Positions 52,611-61,438 of a stretch of DNA of 64,000 nt are shown in pieces. Within the stretch, counting starts at the first letter, position 1; each line of letters starts with the position of its first letter. Origin of the DNA: Bauldia sp963759235 (lineage in GTDB: Bacteria > Pseudomonadota > Alphaproteobacteria > Rhizobiales > Kaistiaceae); NCBI GenBank assembly GCA_963759235.1, contig CAVWYO010000005.1, positions 62,001 to 126,000 of the forward strand, in the 5' to 3' direction. Below the pieces are notes generated by a model. It had not been told where the DNA came from and searched no databases. It worked only from the letters and a program-made list of their open reading frames with translations. Made by a program: the position numbers and the translations under genes.

Positions 52611-53087
52611 ATGGCCGCGAAGAAAGACAAGCCGCCGCTGAGGGTCGCGGCGGCGAACCGGCGCGCCCGGTTCAACTACGAAATCGGCCAGACCTTCGAG
52701 GCGGGCATCGCTCTCACCGGCACCGAGGTCAAGTCGCTGCGCGAGGGGCGCAGCAACATTTCCGACTCCTATGCCGGAGAGCGGGGCGGCGAGCTGTGGC
52801 TCTACAACGCCTACATCCCGGAATACCTGCAGGCCAACCGCTTCCAGCACGAGACCCGGCGGCCGCGGAAGCTTTTGCTTCACAAGAAGGAGATCAACCG
52901 GCTCGCCGCCGCGGTTCAGCGCGAGGGCATGACCGTGGTGCCGCTGAAGGTCTATTTCAACGATCGCGGTCGCGCCAAGGTCGAGCTGGCGCTGGCTCGT
53001 GGCAAGAAGCTTCACGACAAGCGCGAGACCGAGAAGAAGCGGGACTGGGGCCGCGAGAAGGCGCGGCTCATGCGGGACAAGGGGTGA
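52611..53087 (+). CDS. smpB: SsrA-binding protein
   Basis: A 158-residue protein needed for trans-translation; it carries tmRNA to stalled ribosomes. Family signatures: AANRRARFNYEIGQTFEAGI, LTGTEVKSLREGR, AYIPEY and a basic C-terminal tail RDWGREKARL (after KK). No tmRNA gene is seen in the window. It lies seven bases after dapA and overlaps the GNAT gene by four bases. Confidence 0.97.
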   Translation: MAAKKDKPPLRVAAANRRARFNYEIGQTFEAGIALTGTEVKSLREGRSNISDSYAGERGGELWLYNAYIPEYLQANRFQHETRRPRKLLLHKKEINRLAAAVQREGMTVVPLKVYFNDRGRAKVELALARGKKLHDKRETEKKRDWGREKARLMRDKG

Positions 53088-53833
53088 CGACGGCGGATCT
53101 CCTCGCCGCGGAAATCTGCCTTCGCGATGCGTGGCCGGCGATCGAGCGGGTCGACCTTGTCGGCTGGATGCTCCGCGCCGGCATGAACGGGTACAACCGC
53201 ACCAACTCTGTCTGGCCCGGCCGCTTCACCGGGGGAATTGACCTCGGGACGGCTATCGACCGCGTCGAGGCATTCTACGGCGAGCGCGGCCTGCCTTCGC
53301 GCTTCCAGGTGCTGCAGAGCACCGCCCCGGCCCATCTCGACCGCGCGCTGGAGGAGCGGGGATACCGTCGGGAGACGGACTGCTCCACGCTGGCAAAGCC
53401 GGTGACGGCGCCCGTCATGCCCGACAACGTCGCGGTGACCGCCCGTGCCGATCCCGCGTGGCTGGAGATCTACGCCGCCGAACAGTCGCCTCGCAGAGCG
53501 ACGGAGGTTCACGCGATCCTGGCCCGGCTTCCGACGCCGCGCGCCTTCTTCGTCACACGCATCGACGGCGCGGCTGCCGCCGTCGCGCTCGCGGTTCGTA
53601 TCGGCGCCGACGTCGCGGTCGACTGCGTGCTCACCTCACCCGACCGGCGACGTGGCGGCGCCGCGACGGCCGTCATGCAGGCGGCAGAGGCATGGTCGGC
53701 GGACGAGGGCGTCCGGCGGATGCTGCTCGTCGTCATCAATGCGAACACACCGGCAATGGCGCTCTACGCCAGGCTCGGTTTCACGCGGCTCTCCGGATAT
53801 CACTATCGGATCAAGGAGCCCGGTCTCGGCTAA
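53084..53833 (+). CDS. GNAT family N-acetyltransferase
   Basis: A 249-residue protein. Residues about 1-110 form a degenerate GNAT-like half; residues about 120-245 carry an acetyl-CoA-binding motif A (VLTSPDRRRGGAATAVMQAA) and the C-terminal NANTPAMALYARLGFTRLSGY. The substrate is unknown. GTG at 53084 overlaps the smpB stop as GTGA, so the start is well supported, and the gene is probably translationally coupled to smpB. In related genomes the gene after smpB is often different, so the coupling is not conserved everywhere. Confidence 0.85.
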   Translation: MTTADLLAAEICLRDAWPAIERVDLVGWMLRAGMNGYNRTNSVWPGRFTGGIDLGTAIDRVEAFYGERGLPSRFQVLQSTAPAHLDRALEERGYRRETDCSTLAKPVTAPVMPDNVAVTARADPAWLEIYAAEQSPRRATEVHAILARLPTPRAFFVTRIDGAAAAVALAVRIGADVAVDCVLTSPDRRRGGAATAVMQAAEAWSADEGVRRMLLVVINANTPAMALYARLGFTRLSGYHYRIKEPGLG

Positions 53834-53939
53834 TCGCCCCCGTCGTCGCAACGCGGCGCGTGACGGGCCCGCGTGGAAAGGTAGCGGCGCCGGGCGCCGC
53901 CACCGTTCTTTCGTAGCCGCCTCTGCATCGAGGCGAGCG

Positions 53940-54923
53940 TTATCCGCGCCGCCTGCCGGGGCGCGGTCCGCGCGGCGGGCGCCGCAGTCCCTGCATTCCC
54001 GGCATGCCGGGCGCCTGTATGCCGGCCCCTTGCATGTCGTGCGATGGATCGCCGGCGACCGTGCTGTTGCCGCCGACCTGTTGGGGCGTGCCGGTGAAGC
54101 AGCCGATCGTGTACGGATATTCCTCGGTGAATTGGTAGTGGTAGATGTCGGTCAGCTTGCCGTTCCACATCACCTCGCTGGTCCGGCCGTGGCAGGCGTC
54201 GAGGTCTGCGTCGGTGACGAGCTTGCCGTTCTCGTCATAGGGCCCGTAGATGCCGAAGCCGTCGAGCGCATAGCCGAGCAGGTCGCTCGCGCCGCCCGGT
54301 CCGCTGCGGGTATCGTTCATGCAGGCTGAATAGCTGTGATAGTGATATTGCCCGCTCCGCTCCGGGTGACCGTCGCAGGCGTCCTGGATTTCGTGGGCCG
54401 CCGCATCGCGGCCTTGCCCGTCCAGGGCGTTGTAGATGGCCGTCCCGGACAAGGTGAAGCCGATCATGCCCATCGGCACGCAACTTGGGCTGTCGGCGAC
54501 TTGCGGATTGGCCGGCAAGCTCAGGACGATGTCATGGTCGCGGATCGAATTCGGATTGCGGTCATAGGCGAAGGCATCGTCGTCGGGCTGGATTGGATAC
54601 ACTCCGGTCGGATAGCTCGGCAGATCGTTTGAGCGGATGACGCGCTGGTTGCCCTCCACCGAGATCGAGATTTGACTCGGCCAGGTGACTGCGCCATCGA
54701 CGATGGGTTTCTGGTCGGGGTTCCAGGTATCGCCGGTTATCCACGGTCCGTCGCGGAACGCGCCGCCTCCGCCGAATGTGGTCTGGCACGAATCGACGTA
54801 ACCGGTCTCCGGCTGGGTCGAGACATGGCCGTCGCCGAGCGGCAGCTCGTGTGCCGTCGCGGTCGCGGCGGCGAACACGGACGAGGCCAGCAAGGCGAGG
54901 CGCAACATATGGGGCGTTCTCAT
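53940..54923 (-). CDS. Exported YHYH-domain protein
   Basis: A 327-residue exported protein with signal peptide (RLALLASSVFAAATATA). The mature part contains the YHYH domain: the tetrad in SGQYHYHSYSACM, and other conserved pieces DLLGYALDGFGIYGPYDENG and YHYQFTEEYPYTIGCF. The histidines suggest metal binding, but the family's biochemistry is unknown. The last about 40 residues are Pro/Gly/Met/Arg-rich (MPGMQGLRRPPRGPRPG), a low-complexity tail. It stands alone with about 100 bases to the GNAT gene. Confidence 0.87.
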   Translation of the reverse strand: MRTPHMLRLALLASSVFAAATATAHELPLGDGHVSTQPETGYVDSCQTTFGGGGAFRDGPWITGDTWNPDQKPIVDGAVTWPSQISISVEGNQRVIRSNDLPSYPTGVYPIQPDDDAFAYDRNPNSIRDHDIVLSLPANPQVADSPSCVPMGMIGFTLSGTAIYNALDGQGRDAAAHEIQDACDGHPERSGQYHYHSYSACMNDTRSGPGGASDLLGYALDGFGIYGPYDENGKLVTDADLDACHGRTSEVMWNGKLTDIYHYQFTEEYPYTIGCFTGTPQQVGGNSTVAGDPSHDMQGAGIQAPGMPGMQGLRRPPRGPRPGRRRG

Positions 54924-55181
54924 TGCGCATTCCTCCTATGGGCAGTCGGGTTCCTGCGGGCGGCTTTGCCCGCGGCTCGCGGCTGAGATAGGCGGACGCC
55001 ACCGGGGCGCGAGGGCGAAAAGTGTAACGAAATGTGCGGGTTTGCCGCGGCCGTGGCCGAGCCGTGCCGAAGGTCGCGGAGAGGCTGGAATCTTGGCGGG
55101 AGCCTCGGCGGTCCAGCCGCGACAATTTTCCGTCACCGCCGGCGGCGGACCGGCAGGACGCCGGCTGCCGGGGATCAGGCG

Positions 55182-55823
55182 TTAACCGTCCCGCAACCGT
55201 GCCGCCACGTCGGCGAATACGGCGCGGAACATCTCTTCACTCAGGACGCCGGTGTTCGTGTTGTAGCGGGAACAGTGGTAGCTGCTATGCAAAGCGAGGC
55301 CGCCGTCCATCCGGTAAACCGCGGCGTGGCTGAACGGCACCGCCGATCGCTTCAGGCCGAGGGCGACAACAACGCTGTCATGGGCGATGCGACCAAGTGC
55401 GACGATCGCTTCGAGCCGGGTCATGGCGGCAATCGTTCCGGCAAGGAACTGCCGGCAAGTCCTGATTTCCTCGGTGGTCGGCTTGTTCTCCGGCGGGACG
55501 CAGCGGACAGCATTGGTGATGGCCGCGTCGACAAGCTCCAGGCCGTCGTCCGGTCGCGCGTCATAGTGGCCGACGGCGAAACCGAAGTCGATCAGAGTCC
55601 GATAGAGCAGGTCACCGGCGAAATCGCCGGTGAAGGGGCGGCCGGTGCGGTTGGCGCCGCGCAGGCCAGGCGCCAGTCCCACCACGAGGAGGCGGGCGTC
55701 GGCGCCGCCGAAGGTCGGCACCGGCGCGTTGTGCCATCCGGGCTCGGCCGTCCGCCACCGTTCGCGGAATGCCACCAGCCGCGGGCAGAGCGGACAGTCG
55801 CGTCCCGGCTCCGGCGCCGCCAC
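55182..55823 (-). CDS. Uracil-DNA glycosylase, family 5 (UdgB type)
   Basis: A 213-residue DNA repair enzyme that removes uracil. The family 5 active-site motif is present: GLAPGLRGANRTGRPFTGD, which has Ala rather than the catalytic Asp/Asn of other families. Fe-S cluster cysteines are visible: CPLCPRL, then VRCVPPENKP and TCRQFL. The C-terminal HSSYHCSRYNTNTG is the DNA-binding loop. GTG at 55823 is the first usable start after the NYN stop, 22 bases downstream of it; the frame upstream has no good codon. The two are likely co-transcribed. Confidence 0.88.
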   Translation of the reverse strand: MAAPEPGRDCPLCPRLVAFRERWRTAEPGWHNAPVPTFGGADARLLVVGLAPGLRGANRTGRPFTGDFAGDLLYRTLIDFGFAVGHYDARPDDGLELVDAAITNAVRCVPPENKPTTEEIRTCRQFLAGTIAAMTRLEAIVALGRIAHDSVVVALGLKRSAVPFSHAAVYRMDGGLALHSSYHCSRYNTNTGVLSEEMFRAVFADVAARLRDG

Positions 55824-55845
55824 GGGATTGTCCGGTCCGGCGTGA

Positions 55846-56457
55846 TCAGAGGGCGTCGTCGTCCTCGAACTCGTCGTCGAAGCGGCCCGCCGCCGCCGCG
55901 GTTCGCTCGGTCTGACGGGGCGGACGGTCGGCCGGGTCACGCCCGACCTTCTGCTGGAGCGCCACGAGATCGACGAAGTGATCCGCCTGGCGGCGCAGCT
56001 CGTCGGCAATCATCGGCGGCTGGGTGGAGAGCGTCGAGACGACGGTGACCTTGCGGCCCCTGCGCTGGATCGCCTCGACCAGCGAGCGGAAATCGCCGTC
56101 GCCGGAAAACAGCACCAGATGGTCGACCGCCTCCGCCATTTCCATCGCGGCAACCGCCAGCTCGATGTCCATGTTGCCCTTGATCTTGCGGCGGCCGGTC
56201 GAATCGACGAATTCCTTCGTCGGCTTGGTGACCACCGTGTAGCCGTTGTAGTCGAGCCAATCGATCAGCGGCCGGATCGAGGAGTACTCCTGATCCTCGG
56301 CAAGGGCGGTGAAATAGTAGGCGCGGAGGAGGTAACCCTTGCTCTGGAATTCTATCAGCAAGCGCTTGTAATCCACGTCGAAACCGAGGGATTTCGCCGT
56401 GGCGTAGAGGTTCGCCCCGTCAATGAAAAGGGCGATCTTTTCTCGCTCGTCAAACAT
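55846..56457 (-). CDS. LabA-like NYN domain protein
   Basis: A 203-residue protein of the PIN-like NYN/LabA family (DUF88). Metal-binding acids are visible: FIDGANLY, then GNMDIELAVAAM and LFSGDGDFRSLVEA. They fit an RNase-type fold, although activity of most family members has not been demonstrated. The C-terminal about 40 residues are acidic and low-complexity. ATG at 56457 gives the family length. It is upstream of the UDG gene on the minus strand and divergent from rpoZ. Confidence 0.92.
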   Translation of the reverse strand: MFDEREKIALFIDGANLYATAKSLGFDVDYKRLLIEFQSKGYLLRAYYFTALAEDQEYSSIRPLIDWLDYNGYTVVTKPTKEFVDSTGRRKIKGNMDIELAVAAMEMAEAVDHLVLFSGDGDFRSLVEAIQRRGRKVTVVSTLSTQPPMIADELRRQADHFVDLVALQQKVGRDPADRPPRQTERTAAAAGRFDDEFEDDDAL

Positions 56458-56752
56458 AAGTCCCGATCCATGCTGGAGAACACGCGTCAAGGCCTTGGCG
56501 ATAGCGACCGTCATGGCCCGGCCTTCCGGCCGAAACCTCCAAGGGATTGATCCGCCTTTTGTTTCCGGAAAAAGCCCGGTTCAATCTAGCCGCCAAAACA
56601 TCGCCCCGGCCCCCGAGGCAAGAAACAATACATCAGACATATAACGCCGAATGGCGCGTGGTCCAGAGCTATTCTCGCGGCGAAATCTTGCTTTTGGCGG
56701 TGAAGCGGCCTATGTGCTGCGGCAATTCCCCAACCGTTTAGGAGACTGGCCC

Positions 56753-57139
56753 ATGGCCCGCGTCACCGTCGAAGACTGCATCGACAAGGTTGAAAGCCGG
56801 TTCGATCTGGTCCTGCTTGCCGGCCATCGGGCCCGGATGATCTCCAGCGGCTCGCCGCTTACCGTCGATCGCGACAACGACAAGAATCCGGTGGTGGCGC
56901 TCCGCGAAATTGCCGATCAGACGATCGCCCCAGACGATCTCATGGAAGACCTGATCCACTCGCTGCAAAAATACGTCGAGGTCGACGAGCCGGAAGCCGA
57001 GCCGGTGCCGCTGATCGCCTCGCCGAAATCCGGGGGAGCGGACGACGACGGCGAGGTGGCCTTCGACCGGATGTCGGAGGACGAATTGCTGCGCGGGCTG
57101 GAGAGCATGGTTCCGCCCGACAAGACCGACGATTTCTGA
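56753..57139 (+). CDS. rpoZ: RNA polymerase omega subunit
   Basis: A 128-residue omega subunit: MARVTVEDCIDKVESRFDL is the classic start, followed by NDKNPVVALREIADQ. The C-terminus is acidic and longer than in E. coli, as in other alphaproteobacteria. TAGGAG lies nine bases before the ATG. It is followed by rel after about 360 bases. Omega helps assemble the polymerase and is part of a ppGpp site, so its linkage with rel is functional as well as syntenic. Confidence 0.97.
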   Translation: MARVTVEDCIDKVESRFDLVLLAGHRARMISSGSPLTVDRDNDKNPVVALREIADQTIAPDDLMEDLIHSLQKYVEVDEPEAEPVPLIASPKSGGADDDGEVAFDRMSEDELLRGLESMVPPDKTDDF

Positions 57140-57496
57140 TCGCCCGCCCACGGGCGTGTATTTCCGTTCCTTCCAAGCCGAAAGCCCGAAGCGGCGGACG
57201 TAATGCTTCACATTGCGGAGATGCCGCCTTGGCTCTCCGGCTTGCGCGTGGTGGTCATCCCGACGCTGACGGCGGCTGCGGGTCCGGTTGTCGTCCGGCG
57301 GCATTTGACGCTTGACCGGGTTGCCACGACCTGTTGCGGCGCTCCCGCGGTCCGCTTGTTCGCCGCTTTTGGCGAAATCTTCCGGCTCAGACGATTGCGC
57401 TCGCAATAGAAAAGCAAGAAGCTCAGGCGATACCTATATTGCGGAGCGAGAAACTCCCGTTGTGCGGCCGGGACCCGGGATCGTTAGACAAGCGCC
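57140..57496. other. Intergenic region between rpoZ and rel
   Basis: About 360 bases. Apart from the weak hairpin directly after rpoZ, I see only frame-shadow ORFs (arginine- and valine-rich). It should contain the rel promoter; TTGCGC and TATATT near 57395-57440 are AT-richer, but no clear pair. Confidence 0.4.
57141..57165 (+). terminator. Weak terminator-like hairpin after rpoZ
   Basis: CGCCCG (57141-57146) and CGGGCG (57151-57156) enclose CCCA and are followed by TGTATTTCC. The stem is short and the T run poor. Confidence 0.3.
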
Positions 57497-59749
57497 ATGA
57501 TGCGCCAGTACGAGTTGGTCGAGCGGGTCACGCGCTACAACCCTAGCGCGGACGAGAATCTGCTCAACAAGGCCTACGTCTACGCCATGCAGAAGCACGG
57601 CACGCAGCAGCGCGCCAACGGCGACCCCTATTTCTCGCACCCGCTCGAAGTCGCCGCCATCCTCACCGACCTCAAGCTCGACGACGCGACGATCGCTGCG
57701 GCACTGCTCCACGACACGATCGAAGACACCGACGCGACCCGATCGGAGATCGATTCCGCCTTCGGCGAGGATATCGGCCGCCTGGTCGAGGGGCTCACCA
57801 AGATCCAGAAGCTCGATCTCGTCTCCAAGAAGGCGGAGCAGGCGGAAAACCTCCGCAAGCTGCTCCTCGCCATTTCCGAGGATGTGCGGGTGCTTCTGGT
57901 CAAGCTCGCCGACCGCCTCCACAACATGCGCACGCTCCAGTTCATGCCCGAGGCGTCACGAAAGCGGACCGCGGAGGAGACGCTGGAAATCTATGCGCCG
58001 CTTGCCGGCCGCATGGGCATGCATGACATGCGCGAGGAGCTCGAGGAGCTGGCTTTCCGGGTGGTCAATCCCGAGGCCCACGCGACGATTGCCGATCGCC
58101 TGGCGGAGCTGAGGAGCCGCAACTCGACGCTGATCGGCAGCATCGAACGGGAGCTGACCGAGGGATTCGAACGAAACGGCATTTCCGCCGGGGTATTGGG
58201 GCGCGAGAAACGGCCTTATTCCATCTTCCGGAAGATGGAACGGAAGGCGGTCAGCTTCGAGCAGCTGTCCGACATCATCGGCTTTCGGGTCATCGTCGGC
58301 TCGGTGGCCGAGTGTTACGCGGCGCTCGGCGTGGTCCACAGCACCTGGCCGGCCGTCCCCGGCCGCTTCAAGGATTATATCTCGACGCCCAAGCAGAACG
58401 ACTATCGCTCGATCCATACCACCGTGATCGGCCCCGGCCGCCAGCGGGTCGAGCTTCAGATCCGCACCGCCGAGATGGATCGGATCGCCGAATACGGCAT
58501 CGCCGCCCATGCCCTTTATACGGACGACGTGAAGGTGAAATCGAAGGGCAACGGCGCCAATGGCGGCAACGCTCCCGGTAACGGGGTCGACGACGAGATC
58601 CGCGCCTATCAATGGCTTCGCCATACGATCGAGATGCTTGCGGAGGGCGATACGCCGGAGGAATTCCTCGAGCACACCAAGCTCGAGCTGTTTCAGGACC
58701 AGGTCTTCTGCTTCACGCCGAAGGGCCGTCTGATCGCCCTGCCGCGCGGCGCCACCCCGATCGATTTCGCCTACGCCGTCCACACCGACGTCGGCGACAC
58801 TTGCGTCGGCGCCAAGATCAACGGCCGGACGATGCCGCTGATGACCGAATTGCACAATGGCGACGAGGTCGAGATCGTCTGCTCCAAGGCGCAGGTGCCG
58901 CCGGCGGCATGGGAATCGATGGTCGTGACCGGGAAGGCGCGATCGGCGATCCGCCGCGCAACGCGGGCCGCGGTGCGCCGGCAATATGCCGGGCTTGGCC
59001 GCCGCATCATCGAACGCGCCTTCGAGCGGGCGAAGCGTCCCTATTCGGACGAACTGATGAAGACCATCCTGCCGCGCCTTGCCCAGAACAACCTCGAGGA
59101 CATGCTGGCCGCGGTCGGGCGCGGCGAGATCCCGTCCCCCAACGTTCTCAAGGCGGCTTATCCGGAGCACAGCGAGGACCGCCAGCCCCGCGGGCGGGCG
59201 CGCAGCGAGGAAGGCTGGTTCGGGCTGACGCGGGGAGCGGGCCTCAAGTTCCGCGTCCCCGGATTCTCGCGCAAGACGGCCGACAGCCGCGAGCCGGAAC
59301 GGGCCATTCCGATCCGCGGCCTCGCCGGCGACATGCCGGTGCGCTTTGCCGAGGGGGGAGCGCTGCCGGGCGAGCGCATCGTCGGCATCACGACGCCGGG
59401 GGAAGGCGTGACGATCTATCCGATAACCTCGCAGGCGCTGAAGGCTTTCGACGACGAACCCGACCGTTGGCTTGACGTGCGTTGGGAGATAGAAGAGGAC
59501 AGCCAGGAGCGCTTTCCGGCCCGGATCGAGGTGACCGCGATCAACGAGCCGGGCACGCTCGCCCAGATCGCCCAGGTTATCGCCGACAATGGCGCCAACA
59601 TCTCAAATCTCAGGATCACTCAGGCGGCCCCGGATTTCTCGGTCATGGTCATCGATCTCGAAGTGTTCGATCTGAAGCACCTGACGCGGGTCATTGCGCA
59701 GCTCAGGGGCCGGCCGGTGGTCAGTTCCGTGACCCGGGTAAATGCTTGA
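57497..59749 (+). CDS. rel: Bifunctional (p)ppGpp synthetase/hydrolase
   Basis: A 750-residue RelA/SpoT homologue of the long bifunctional type. The N-terminal hydrolase has HD residues in YFSHPLEVA and LLHDTIEDTDAT. The synthetase has RPYSIFRKMERK and GFRVIVGSV, then ISTPKQNDYRSIHTTV. A TGS domain (VFCFTPKGRLIALPRGAT) and a C-terminal ACT domain (EVTAINEPGTLAQIAQVIAD) follow. It sets the level of the alarmone in stringent response. The start begins MMRQYELVERV, the usual alphaproteobacterial N-terminus. pyrE begins 10 bases after its stop. Confidence 0.97.
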   Translation: MMRQYELVERVTRYNPSADENLLNKAYVYAMQKHGTQQRANGDPYFSHPLEVAAILTDLKLDDATIAAALLHDTIEDTDATRSEIDSAFGEDIGRLVEGLTKIQKLDLVSKKAEQAENLRKLLLAISEDVRVLLVKLADRLHNMRTLQFMPEASRKRTAEETLEIYAPLAGRMGMHDMREELEELAFRVVNPEAHATIADRLAELRSRNSTLIGSIERELTEGFERNGISAGVLGREKRPYSIFRKMERKAVSFEQLSDIIGFRVIVGSVAECYAALGVVHSTWPAVPGRFKDYISTPKQNDYRSIHTTVIGPGRQRVELQIRTAEMDRIAEYGIAAHALYTDDVKVKSKGNGANGGNAPGNGVDDEIRAYQWLRHTIEMLAEGDTPEEFLEHTKLELFQDQVFCFTPKGRLIALPRGATPIDFAYAVHTDVGDTCVGAKINGRTMPLMTELHNGDEVEIVCSKAQVPPAAWESMVVTGKARSAIRRATRAAVRRQYAGLGRRIIERAFERAKRPYSDELMKTILPRLAQNNLEDMLAAVGRGEIPSPNVLKAAYPEHSEDRQPRGRARSEEGWFGLTRGAGLKFRVPGFSRKTADSREPERAIPIRGLAGDMPVRFAEGGALPGERIVGITTPGEGVTIYPITSQALKAFDDEPDRWLDVRWEIEEDSQERFPARIEVTAINEPGTLAQIAQVIADNGANISNLRITQAAPDFSVMVIDLEVFDLKHLTRVIAQLRGRPVVSSVTRVNA

Positions 59750-59759
59750 AGGATGGTTG

Positions 59760-60344
59760 ATGACCGAGGCTGAAGTCATTGAAATCTTTCGCAGTACGGG
59801 GGCGATACTCGAGGGTCATTTCATCCTCAGCTCCGGGCTCCGCAGCCCGGTGTTCATCCAGAAGGCGCGGGTGTTCATGTATCCCGACAAGACCGAACGG
59901 CTGTGCAGGGCGCTCGCTGAAAAGGTCAGGGCCAGCGGCATCGGCGCCATCGATTTCATCGTTTCGCCGGCGGTCGGCGGCATCGTCCCCGGTTACGAGA
60001 CCGCGCGTCATCTCGGGGTGCCGGCGATGTGGGTCGAGCGCCAGGACGGCGCGTTCCGGCTCCGCCGCTTCGAGATGCCGAAGGGGGCGCGCGTTCTCAT
60101 CGTCGAGGACATCGTCACCACCGGCCTTTCCATTCGCGAGACGATCGCGGCGGTGAGGGGGCTCGGCGCCGAAGTTGTCGCTTGTGCCTGCCTGATCGAC
60201 CGGTCGGCGGGCGAGGCCGAGATCGGCGTCCCGCTCATCGCGCTCGCCAACTACAAGGTTCCGGCCTTCCCGGCCGACTCGATTCCACCCGAAATGGCCG
60301 CAATCCCGCCGGTCAAGCCGGGAAGCCGCGGACTGGTTGCCTGA
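59760..60344 (+). CDS. pyrE: Orotate phosphoribosyltransferase
   Basis: A 194-residue enzyme joining orotate to PRPP in pyrimidine synthesis. Key motifs are GHFILSSGLRSPVFIQK, the PRPP loop RVLIVEDIVTTGLS, and PAVGGIVPGYE. Two starts exist; ATG 59760 with GAAGGA about eight bases upstream is preferred to ATG 59742, which overlaps rel. Placement between rel and DUF2062 is common in Hyphomicrobiales. Confidence 0.95.
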   Translation: MTEAEVIEIFRSTGAILEGHFILSSGLRSPVFIQKARVFMYPDKTERLCRALAEKVRASGIGAIDFIVSPAVGGIVPGYETARHLGVPAMWVERQDGAFRLRRFEMPKGARVLIVEDIVTTGLSIRETIAAVRGLGAEVVACACLIDRSAGEAEIGVPLIALANYKVPAFPADSIPPEMAAIPPVKPGSRGLVA

Positions 60345-60348
60345 CGCC

Positions 60349-60921
60349 ATGCTGTTTCGTCGTCGCACCCCGTTGAGCAAGGTCGAGAAGTTGAGGGTGG
60401 CGGTGTGGCCGCGCGAGAGCTGGTCGCGCTCGTTGAAATATTTCGGCAAGCGGGTGCTTCGCCTCAGCGCCTCGCCCCACGCCATTGGTTTGGGTTTCGC
60501 CGCCGGGGTGATGGTCTCGTGGACGCCGTTCGTCGGATTCCATTTTCTGATGAGCGCGTTCATCGCGTTGATCCTCGGCGGCAATCTCATCGCTTCCGCC
60601 ATCGGCACCGTCATCGGCAATCCGTTCACCTTTCCGCTCTTGTGGTGGTCGTCCTATTCGCTCGGCCACTGGTTGCTCTATCACGGACCCAGTCACGGCC
60701 GGCCACCGCCGATCCATCTCGGCTTTGGTACCGCGGCGTGGGAGGAAATCATTCCCGTTCTCAAGCCGATGCTTGTCGGTGCGGTGCCGCTCGGCCTGGT
60801 GTCGGGGCTGATCGCCTATGTCATCGTGCGATTCATGGTGACCGCCTACCAGGCGGCTCGGCGCCAGCGGCTGGCGACGCGGCGCCAGGTCGATGCCCAA
60901 TCGGGAGCATCGGACTCTTGA
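60349..60921 (+). CDS. DUF2062 membrane protein
   Basis: A 190-residue protein with the DUF2062 domain: SPHAIGLGFAAGVMVSWTPF, GFHFLMSAFIALILGGNL and IGNPFTFPLLW. Two to three membrane segments are predicted. Function unknown. It starts four bases after pyrE's stop and the next start (acpS) is four bases after its own stop, so it is part of a tight operon. C-terminal tail is basic. Confidence 0.92.
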   Translation: MLFRRRTPLSKVEKLRVAVWPRESWSRSLKYFGKRVLRLSASPHAIGLGFAAGVMVSWTPFVGFHFLMSAFIALILGGNLIASAIGTVIGNPFTFPLLWWSSYSLGHWLLYHGPSHGRPPPIHLGFGTAAWEEIIPVLKPMLVGAVPLGLVSGLIAYVIVRFMVTAYQAARRQRLATRRQVDAQSGASDS

Positions 60922-60925
60922 TCGC

Positions 60926-61333
60926 ATGATCATCGGCGTCGGCAACGACCTCATCGACATACGGCGCATCGAAAAGGTGCTCGACCGGCATGGCGAGCGC
61001 TTCATCGAGCGGATCTTCACCACCGTCGAGATCAGGAAGTCCGAACGCCGGCGGATGCGGGCCGCCTCATACGCAAAGCGCTTCGCGGCCAAGGAAGCGT
61101 GCGCCAAGGCGCTCGGCACCGGCATGAGCGACGGGGTGTTCTGGCGCGATATGGGGGTCGTCAACCTGCCGTCCGGCAAGCCGACGATGGCATTGACCGG
61201 CGGTGCGGCCGAACGCCTCGCCCGCCTTCTGCCGACCGGTCACCGTGCCGAGATCCACCTCACCATCACCGACGAGTTCCCGCTGGCGCAAGCCTATGTC
61301 GTCATCGAAGCCGTGCCGGATGCCACGCCGTAA
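60926..61333 (+). CDS. acpS: Holo-[acyl-carrier-protein] synthase
   Basis: A 135-residue phosphopantetheinyl transferase that activates ACP with CoA. Motifs: IIGVGNDLIDIRRIEKVL (metal Asp) and FAAKEACAKALGTG (Glu and Lys of the active site). MIIGVGNDL is the standard start, at 60926; a frame start inside DUF2062 is not needed. Followed by lepB after about 105 bases. Confidence 0.96.
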   Translation: MIIGVGNDLIDIRRIEKVLDRHGERFIERIFTTVEIRKSERRRMRAASYAKRFAAKEACAKALGTGMSDGVFWRDMGVVNLPSGKPTMALTGGAAERLARLLPTGHRAEIHLTITDEFPLAQAYVVIEAVPDATP

Positions 61334-61438
61334 AACGGCCGCACTTCCGCCGCACGGCGTTGCACAAGCCCGTGTGAGCCGGTATTACCGAGCCGGTTCT
61401 CCTTTCACGGATATTCCTCCCCGATCGAGATCGAGACG

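Noticed and set aside
57203..57409. Short ORFs in the rpoZ-rel interval
   Set aside because: No ribosome site, low-information Arg/Val-rich sequence, and both strands are equally open.
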